A DNA stretch of 64,000 nucleotides from Aaosphaeria pasadenensis (taxonomy: Eukaryota > Ascomycota > Dothideomycetes > Pleosporales): the NCBI GenBank assembly GCA_022813625.1, contig JAKLMB010000046.1, forward strand, positions 62,001 through 126,000, given 5' to 3'. Below the pieces are notes generated by a model, which worked only from the letters and a program-made list of their open reading frames with translations, had not been told where the DNA came from and searched no databases. The first letter of the stretch is position 1. Each line of letters starts with the position of its first letter. Both the position numbers and the translations under genes were made by a program. Positions 57,529 through 64,000 of the stretch are shown one piece after another.

Positions 57529-58877
57529 ATGACCAAACCTTCAGTACTCATTGTTGGTGGTGGTGTTTTTGGCACATCCACGGCATACCACCTCTCCCTC
57601 CAAGGCTATAATGACGTTACAGTTTTGGATCGTTTCGATGTGCCATCAAAAGATTCGGCCGCGACTGACCTGAACAAGGTGGTACGCGCTGACTACCCCA
57701 ACCCGCTATATACAAAGCTAGGCCTTGAAGCCATGGAGGTCTGGAAAGATCCTAATTCTATCTTCCAAAACATGTATCGTGAGTCAGGATGGATAATGGC
57801 GGCCCACGATATGACTCGGAAATGGTTGGAAAGTGCGCGTAATGTGGCAGAAGCAGCCGGCCGAAAGGGCGTGAAATATATGACCGCTCAGGAGATGAAA
57901 GAAACATGGCCTGCACTAACTGGAGAATTTCCTTCGTGGACCAACTTGTGGAGCCCGGCTGCTGGTTGGGTAAGTCCAATTATCCCAAGAACTCTGCAAA
58001 TATTTATTTGCTAACTTCCTCCAAGGTTCCTTCTGGCCAGGCTGTGCTGAGGATGGCTAATGCCGCTCGAGCGAATGGTGTAAGATACACTTGTGGAGAC
58101 GCAGGATACGTCCGAAGATTGATATACGAAGGTACTACATGCAAAGGCGTAATCACAGCAGATGGAACAAAGCATTATGCGGACCTGGTATTGCTAGCAA
58201 GTGGCGCCAACACTGCCACATTAGTAGAGGCAAAGGAAGAGGCCGAGGCGCAATGTTCAGTCATCTGTGTCATCAAACTGGAGCCCCACGAAGTCGAAAA
58301 GTACCGTGATATTCCAATCATTGACGACTTCGAGCAGGGAATCATCTTCCCGCCCGATGAGAATGGCTTCATCAAGCTATGTAGCTGCCGGACATTGACG
58401 AACTATCAGAACAAGAAAGTCCCAGGCGCATCTATCTTACATTCTCTCGGTGATTACCCAGAAGACGGTTGTCCTAAAGAGATCGAGGATGAGATGCGAG
58501 AATTCATTCGAGAGATGATTCCTGAACTCGCAGACAGGCCATTCATTTCAACCAAACTATGCTGGGACGCTCTGGCCGGCGATCTCAACTTTCGCATATG
58601 CCCGTATCCCGAAAGGAACAATCTCTACGTTGCAACGATAGGCTCAAATCACGGATTCAAGTTCTTGCCCGTTATTGGTAAATACGTGGTCAACATGCTC
58701 GAGGGAAAGCTGGGGGCGGAATGGCAGGATCTCTGGAAGTGGAAGTACGGAAAAGTTCCAGCTGATTTTCAAGATCCGCATCCCTGGCCACAAAGAGACC
58801 TTTCACAGCTTACAGGATGGGAAGGAAGAAACGCGTTAGGCGGTGGAAAGCTGCCTTGGACGTGGAGTCGTTTGTAA
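57529..58877 (+). CDS. FAD-dependent amine/amino-acid oxidase 2 (sarcosine oxidase family)
   Basis: The second DAO-superfamily flavin oxidase of the cluster, clearly divergent from the first. Two exons, 57529-57969 and 58026-58877, give 430 residues. It opens with VLIVGGGVFGTSTAYHL (FAD-binding GGGVFG), followed by SAATDLNKVVRADYPNPLY, the same flavin-loop block as in oxidase 1. C326 in STKLCWDALAGDLNF matches the position of the covalent-FAD cysteine in sarcosine-type oxidases. GSNHGFKFLPVIGKYV is the conserved C-terminal flavin contact. The C terminus is SRL, a canonical PTS1, so it is predicted peroxisomal and H2O2-forming. Splicing at GTAAGT removes 56 bp and restores AAGWVPSGQAVLRMA. Candidate substrates by context are cis-4-hydroxy-D-proline, N-methylproline, pipecolate or sarcosine. 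Confidence 0.88.
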
Positions 58878-59021
58878 TAAATACTAGTGTACATGATACT
58901 TCCGCTGTCGTCTATCTCATCCACTGTATGTATTTACGTGCACCTTTCGGTGCTTTCGCCATCCATAACTTCCGTCTCTGCATTTCCACGACCACTTGCA
59001 TCTCTCCTTCGTAACAGCCTG

Positions 59022-59549
59022 TCATGCTTTATCTTCCCCATTCATCTCATAATGATATATTTCCATACTCTTCTTGAAGCCTCCGACTCCAGCATCGTTC
59101 CGTGAAAATCCCGATCTAGCATTTGCAGCATCAAATTTCTGTTCGTCTGTTGTACGCGAACCGTAGAGAAGGTAGAAGGCAGCGTTGACGCTACGATGAT
59201 GTTCCTTGATATTCCGTGATAATGAGGCGCATACTCGCCGGTAGAGCGCTTTGGGCGAAGATAAATCACGGTTCAGGGATTGCATGGTGGTCGGGGCTTG
59301 CGAAATGCTCTGGAGGGGTGTGAGCCTGTTGTCCCCCGAGCCCGGGGCGTCGAAAGAGTAACTAGATGGCGTGAAGGTAGACGAACAATCCTTTGTGTCT
59401 ATTGAACTAGGGCGAACTCCACGGTGAATTGGTGTTTCGATTTGTGCCGGGGGAAGTGAGCAAGGAGGCTTGTGAGTACGAATGCGTTGGTTTGGGGAAA
59501 TGATTGTGTGGAATTGTTGCTCTTCTAAAGAGTGGAGTATCGAATTCAT
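59022..59549 (-). CDS. Small orphan ORF, hypothetical
   Basis: An open frame of 175 codons from ATG at 59549. I do not recognise it. The N-terminal half is Ser/Pro/Thr-rich and looks disordered. The C-terminal half (ALYRRVCASLSRNIKEHHRS, then NAAFYLLYGSRTTDEQKFDA) is basic with a helical, partly hydrophobic character and could be a small folded part. It lies between two cluster genes, with its 3' end 145 bp from that of FAD oxidase 2 (convergent) and its 5' end divergent from the MFS gene. An upstream exon is possible, because a CACATGTAG acceptor-like site lies at 59616-59624, but I could not build one. It may be a real cluster gene, a regulator fragment, or chance. Confidence 0.4.
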   Translation of the reverse strand: MNSILHSLEEQQFHTIISPNQRIRTHKPPCSLPPAQIETPIHRGVRPSSIDTKDCSSTFTPSSYSFDAPGSGDNRLTPLQSISQAPTTMQSLNRDLSSPKALYRRVCASLSRNIKEHHRSVNAAFYLLYGSRTTDEQKFDAANARSGFSRNDAGVGGFKKSMEIYHYEMNGEDKA

Positions 59550-59895
59550 ATCATCTACCTCTCCAGTGTGTTCAGCGATGCTATATATCTTATTTATTGT
59601 GATTCTGATGGCCTATTCTACATGTGTTAGTTCATTACCTTCGGCGGTGGAACATGAGTGCCGAAGCAAGTCCGTTACAAGCGTGAGGAAGTTGACGAGG
59701 CTGCATCCATTCGGCAATTCTGGTCATTACCGATTGACACCCAGATTTGCTTCACGCTGAGGGACAGGGTCTGGACTAGACGTCTCTCGGTGAACGTGCC
59801 GCCGACCGAGAATTCGAGTCGGGGTGGGAAGTACCTTCCCTATACTCTATATTGCAGCCAATTTATATACTCTGTAATATCCAAGAATCTAATTT
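59550..59895. other. Divergent promoter, orphan ORF / MFS transporter 2
   Basis: 346 bp; two short plus-strand frames lack support. No element recognised. Confidence 0.45.
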
Positions 59896-61560
59896 ATGTC
59901 CATTAACTTCAGAATGGAAGTCGAAAGCGTTCTTAATTCTCACCACAAGGAAATCGTGGAGCTGCCTCTCTGGCGTAGAAGCGTGCTTGTCTTCGCAACC
60001 AGCTGGATCACGCTATCGGCCTGCTTTAGTAGCACTGTCTTCTTCAGTGTAGTAGAAGAGGTTTCTGCCGAGTTTAATGCTTCTCAAAACACAATCAACC
60101 TCGCAAACGCCGGAGTTCTCCTAACTTTGGGCATGTCGACCCTGTTTTGGGGCCCTGTGGAGATAGTATGTTTCCTTGTTGTTCTTAGAGGGAGCTTTAA
60201 TCGATTAAACATGTGTCCTAGATTCTCGGACGGCGTATCGCCTACAATGGGTGCATTTGTGTTCTAATAGCACTCACTGTTGCGGCCGGTGTGGTTCCGA
60301 ACATTCAAGCATTTATTGTTGTGCGGGTTTTATCTGGGTTCCAAGGCACGTACTTTCATGTTGCTGCCCAGTCTATCATCGCTGAGAACTTCCCGCCCGT
60401 AAGCCGCCCTGTTTGTATGTACTAAAAGCACTACTGATTTTAGATTTGAATTCTTCTCATAGGCACAGAGAGGTACCGCGACCGGATTCTTCTTAGCTGG
60501 TGTCGTTCTTGGATCACCTTTGGGTTTTTATGCCAGTCCCCAATCCTAGTAACGTACTGATCAATGCAGGTCCCCTTGTAGCGGCAGTCATTGCCACTTA
60601 TCGGACCTGGAGAGCAATTCTTTGGCTTCAGACTGGGATGCTTCTACTGGGCCTGGCGTTGTCGGTGCTATTCATCGAGTTTGGCCCCATAAGGAAAGAT
60701 CACAAAAAGGATGGTTGTTCTGTGCGAGAGCATCTTTCCCGTTGTAACCCGCTGAGAGTGTTTGAAATGATGCGTTACCCCAATATTCTTGCGACTGTAC
60801 GTATTAGCGGCCGTTGGTGAATCTTGCTAACCGCTCGACATCCAGAGCATCGCATGTGGTTTCCTAGCTTGGTCACAGTTTACACTTTTGGCGATTCCCC
60901 GCCACGTTATCAACGGTCGATTTCAGCTTGATACCCCCATCACAGCTGGTCTTTTCTACATAGCACCAGCTTGTGGATTTCTTGTGGGCTCTATTGCCGG
61001 AGGACGCTTGTCAGATAGGACAGTGAAGCGCTGGATCCAGCGTAGAGGCGGTATACGACTCCCGGAGGACAGACTTCGGAGTGGTATAGTATCGTCCTTC
61101 ATTCTGGTCCCTATGGCCTATTTAATCTTTGGTTGGGGAATGGAGTGCAATCCTTGCTCACGTCCACGGCTTACTGTACCTATCGTTACAGCATTCATTG
61201 TAGCCGCTGGGATTTTCGATGCAATGACGGGTCTTAATACTTATTGCGCCGAGGTTATGCCTATTAGAAGGAGGGACGCAATTGCCAGCAAGTACATGAT
61301 CCAATATTCGTTCTCCTCGGTCGCAAGTGGCGTAGCAGTAATGTTGGTTGATGCCATTGGGCTGGGCCCGGCCTGTACAATCAGTGAGTGCCATTATCCA
61401 AGAATGTATAGCTTCTAGCGTTACTGACGTTTCACAAGATGTCGCTTTCGTACTCATTGGTGCAATATTGACGAGTATAACGGCCAGGTATGGCTCAAAA
61501 ATGCAAAACTGGGTAGATTGTAGAGGTCCCGATAGAGAGGGTAATTCGGTTGGAGCATAG
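59896..61560 (+). CDS. MFS transporter 2 (DHA1-type drug/metabolite:H+ antiporter)
   Basis: Six exons, 59896-60165, 60222-60398, 60463-60523, 60570-60796, 60846-61383 and 61439-61560, give 464 residues. Helix 1 follows ELPLWRRSVLVFATSWITL. FFSVVEEVSAEFN, then ANAGVLLTLGMSTLFWGPVEI joined to LGRRIAYNG, form the MFS motif A region. RVLSGFQGTYFHVAAQSIIAENFPP joined to QRGTATGFFLAGVVLGSPLGP is the antiporter motif C region of DHA1 proteins. Twelve helices are expected. The fifth intron ends at CACAAG and yields ACTINVAFVL; this is the least certain junction because of its long, weak signals. The substrate is unknown; export of a toxic intermediate or uptake of a carboxylate are both possible. The tail after the last helix is short. 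Confidence 0.85.
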
Positions 61561-61625
61561 GATTCTTCAAACGCTAGTCGCGCGTACTAGCTGAACTAGA
61601 CTAATATCACTCGCAGCAGAGCTGT

Positions 61626-63992
61626 TTACGTATCCGCGCCCACATGTGACGGAACAGCTTCAAAACTCCAAGAGTCATTCGAGAGAAGTCCAGGCTGTGC
61701 AGTTTCAGCATTCACATCCGGCCAGTAGAATGACTGAAAACCATCACTGCTGAAAGGGGTTTCCAATCTGTCGAGATCCAGATGTGGAAAGGACAGAAGA
61801 TCCTGTAGCGAGGGCTCGGAGAGATTGAATCCTATAGTGTCCATATCTGTCTCTATTCTCGATCCTGTTGGTTCAGTGGGGTTCATTGCATGTGAAGCTG
61901 CTAATGATCTGATTGACGTCTGATCGTGCTCCACTTGGCCTGGGGAAAGTTTATGGGCCTCCATCAACAATCTTGTAGCCCCAACATGCCTCATAAACTC
62001 CGATGCCGCTTGGCTTCCGTTTTGACTGAGTTGATCAAGGATATGAATAGCAGCTTCAAAATCTTCGCTTTCGGTGCTGGGCCAGTGAGCCTGCGAGAAG
62101 CTGGATATTGCAAGTATAACAGATGTCGAGAATAGGTATTGAGTGAGAGTATAGTCGAAAGTTGGAAATGAGCCATTGATCCAGGCATCAACGAGGAGAC
62201 GATAAGACTTTTTGGCACAAATGACACAGGCCTCTGCAAGCGCAAGTGTATGCTCATTGGGCTGGATCGGATCGTTATGTGGATCTCCATTTGATTGAGC
62301 CTGGCGCAGACGCAGAACGTGGAGAAGAACCGGCCTTGTGACTAAAATCAAGCACTATACTAGTCAGTCAATCGCAATGAGTGCTGCTTCGACGACCTAC
62401 CTGGTTGTAGTAGAGCTGCAACATCATGTCTGCCATGTCTGTATTAGCGGAGGCCTGGTCGACTTTGTTGCGAAGACTATCTGGTAGGGTTTTTATCCAG
62501 TCATCTAATTTCTTGAGTGCCTGTTGTACTCTGTATGAGAAGGAGTCTTGTTGCATGTTTCGCCCATAAACTGAAGATGTGACCTCTGCAGAAAGCCGAG
62601 CTATACGAAGTCCTGCAATAGCATCATCGTCATCATGAAAATCATCGGCAAACGCGTCCGGCAGACCTTGTGAAGAAGGAAGAGCTACATCGATATCTTC
62701 ATCTCGTATAGACACGGGTTGACCGAGCATTGTTGCCCACAATCTATCCAGTATGTAGACGGTCCACCACAGTCTCACCCTATGCTCTACATGCTCACGG
62801 TTTGGAAGTCGAGTGTGCGGGACGTTGTGATGGAGTCCCATTAATATGGCGAAGCGCATGGCACAGCCTGCCATGCAGTATGCTGCATGACGTCTGTTCA
62901 TAGCAATGGAGTACAGGGACTCAAAGTCGTCAGTGGCTTGAATATAATAAACCTAAGGAAAGTCTTACAAGCATTGCCATGACCTCAACACACTCAATCC
63001 TTGGTTTTTCACTAAGCACACGGAGAATATTGGTTGCATTATTGTAGTAGTCGATACCAGGGAACTTCGCACCAGGAAACGAAGCTCTGGCAGAGTAAGC
63101 TTCGCCCAATGCAAACATTGCGAAAAGTTTGCAGGTGGATATTGCGTCACACTGGGCTGGATTTTGAATTGATTGGTCCAGCATAGCCAGGATAGCGCTC
63201 TTTTGCACAAGGTGAAAACGTCGACACACTGTGTCCAGAGTGACTTTCATCAGCACACGAGCCCTTGCTGGGGTGGGCTTTGGAAAGTTGACAAGAGTTA
63301 GAGAGGTGGAAACAGGATTAGGTGTGTACTGGGTGCGTGGGAAGTGGTCCTGTGCCTTTCCTGATAAAGCCTGACGGAATCTGGTTGCGAAAGCCGCATC
63401 TGTAGCCTCTCCTACCAAGACGGGCATCTCTGGAGTTAGAGAAATGAACCAAGGACGATCTTCAAGAAGCGGGTTTCGTGAAGCTTCTTCAACAGCGGAT
63501 GTTCCTCGATTCGAGCGTTCCCTAGTTGTCTGAAATGCAGTCGTGATCCTTGACTCTTCAACATTGTGTGTACGGACACTGGTGATAGAACCCTTAGAGC
63601 ATGCTTGAGCTGATTCTGCCGGCACAGAATCATCTCTTGTACCGATGGAAATTTGTTCATGTACTTCTGTGCTGTCTGCCTCTGTGATAGCACTATGATC
63701 ACGTTTGAGACGAGCGATCTCTGCAAGCAGCTCATTCACGTAGCTTCCTCAATGTTAGCCATATATATGCACTAGAGAGAACGCAGAACAGAGCCTACCT
63801 TTCTTTCACTCTCACATGCCGTACCCGATTAGGATAGGAGCATTCGGCATCACTACCGTCTCGTTCACAATTCGAGCATGGCTGGCCGCCCGAGCACTTG
63901 ACCTTACGGGAGTGGCACTTTCGGCACGCAACTGCTGTGGTCTTCGGTTTCACGATAGAGGCACCGACGACGCGGTGCAGGGTCGCCGACAT
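61626..63992 (-). CDS. Zn2Cys6 transcription factor 2
   Basis: A second zinc-cluster regulator, 738 residues from four exons: 63992-63799, 63743-62969, 62919-62401 and 62354-61626. The zinc cluster is C23-x2-C26-x6-C33-x5-C39-x2-C42-x8-C51, followed by basic VRHVRVKER and a short coiled coil (NELLAEIARLKRDH). The fungal TF domain has SLYSIAMNRRHAAYCMAGCAMRF, HRVRLWWTVYILDRLWATML and, across the last junction, YYNQCLILVTRPVLLHVLRL. The exon 2/3 acceptor at 62920 was chosen because it is in frame and places CTGACGAC as the branch point. The C terminus is acidic and hydrophobic with SFPHLDLDRLETPFSSDGF, a plausible activation domain. It converges on MFS transporter 2 with 65 bp between the stops. 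The start is 8 bp from the window edge, so its promoter is not visible. Confidence 0.92.
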
Positions 63993-64000
63993 GAATTGTG

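Overview
The window is nuclear DNA of a filamentous ascomycete (Pezizomycotina). Coding sequences are broken by short introns of about 48-150 bp with GT(A/G)(A/C)GT-like donors and CTAAC/CTGAC branch points. The proteins (SMC2, a HAUS6/augmin subunit, PNS1, mannitol-1-phosphate dehydrogenase, an LCCL membrane protein, Zn2Cys6 regulators, a DUF4246 protein) are typical of that group. The style suggests a dothideomycete, but I cannot fix the lineage from sequence alone. I see no transposon, tRNA, rRNA or CRISPR. Exon junctions were set by hand from splice signals, reading frame and family conservation; for every spliced gene that is complete in the window, the exon lengths sum to a whole number of codons.

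Left part (1-34.5 kb) is mostly housekeeping. In order it holds: the 5' end of an oligopeptide (OPT) transporter (-, cut by the window edge); SMC2 (+); a disordered fungal protein (+); HAUS6-like augmin subunit (-); an HD-domain nucleotidase (+); a secreted Mala s 1/Tri14-like beta-propeller (+); PNS1 choline-transporter-like protein (+); a 4.8-kb gene-free region with a G-quadruplex-prone tract; mannitol-1-phosphate 5-dehydrogenase (+); an NmrA-like protein (-); an LCCL-domain membrane protein (+); a secreted serine beta-lactamase-like hydrolase (+); and a DUF4246 protein (-) in which I can see a plausible 2-oxoglutarate/Fe(II) dioxygenase triad.

Right part (35.2-64 kb) looks like one catabolic gene cluster for proline and, I infer, 4-hydroxyproline. 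It carries P5C reductase, proline dehydrogenase, an unfamiliar carrier-like membrane protein, FAD amine oxidase 1, Zn2Cys6 regulator 1, aspartate aminotransferase, a YAT amino-acid permease, a DHDPS/HOGA-like aldolase, P5C dehydrogenase, an ACS-type MFS transporter, FAD amine oxidase 2, a small orphan ORF, a second MFS transporter and Zn2Cys6 regulator 2. Proline dehydrogenase, P5C dehydrogenase, aspartate aminotransferase and a 4-hydroxy-2-oxoglutarate aldolase are the four steps of the animal route from trans-4-hydroxyproline to glyoxylate plus pyruvate. Both FAD oxidases end in peroxisomal PTS1 tripeptides (AKL, SRL) and the aldolase ends in the variant SKI, while P5C dehydrogenase has an arginine-rich mitochondrial presequence; this suggests a pathway split between mitochondrion and peroxisome. 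The permease promoter holds nine HGATAR sites, as expected under nitrogen (AreA/GATA) control, and the divergent promoter at 57 kb has perfect CGG-containing palindromes. The extended cluster is the main candidate for a previously undescribed system.
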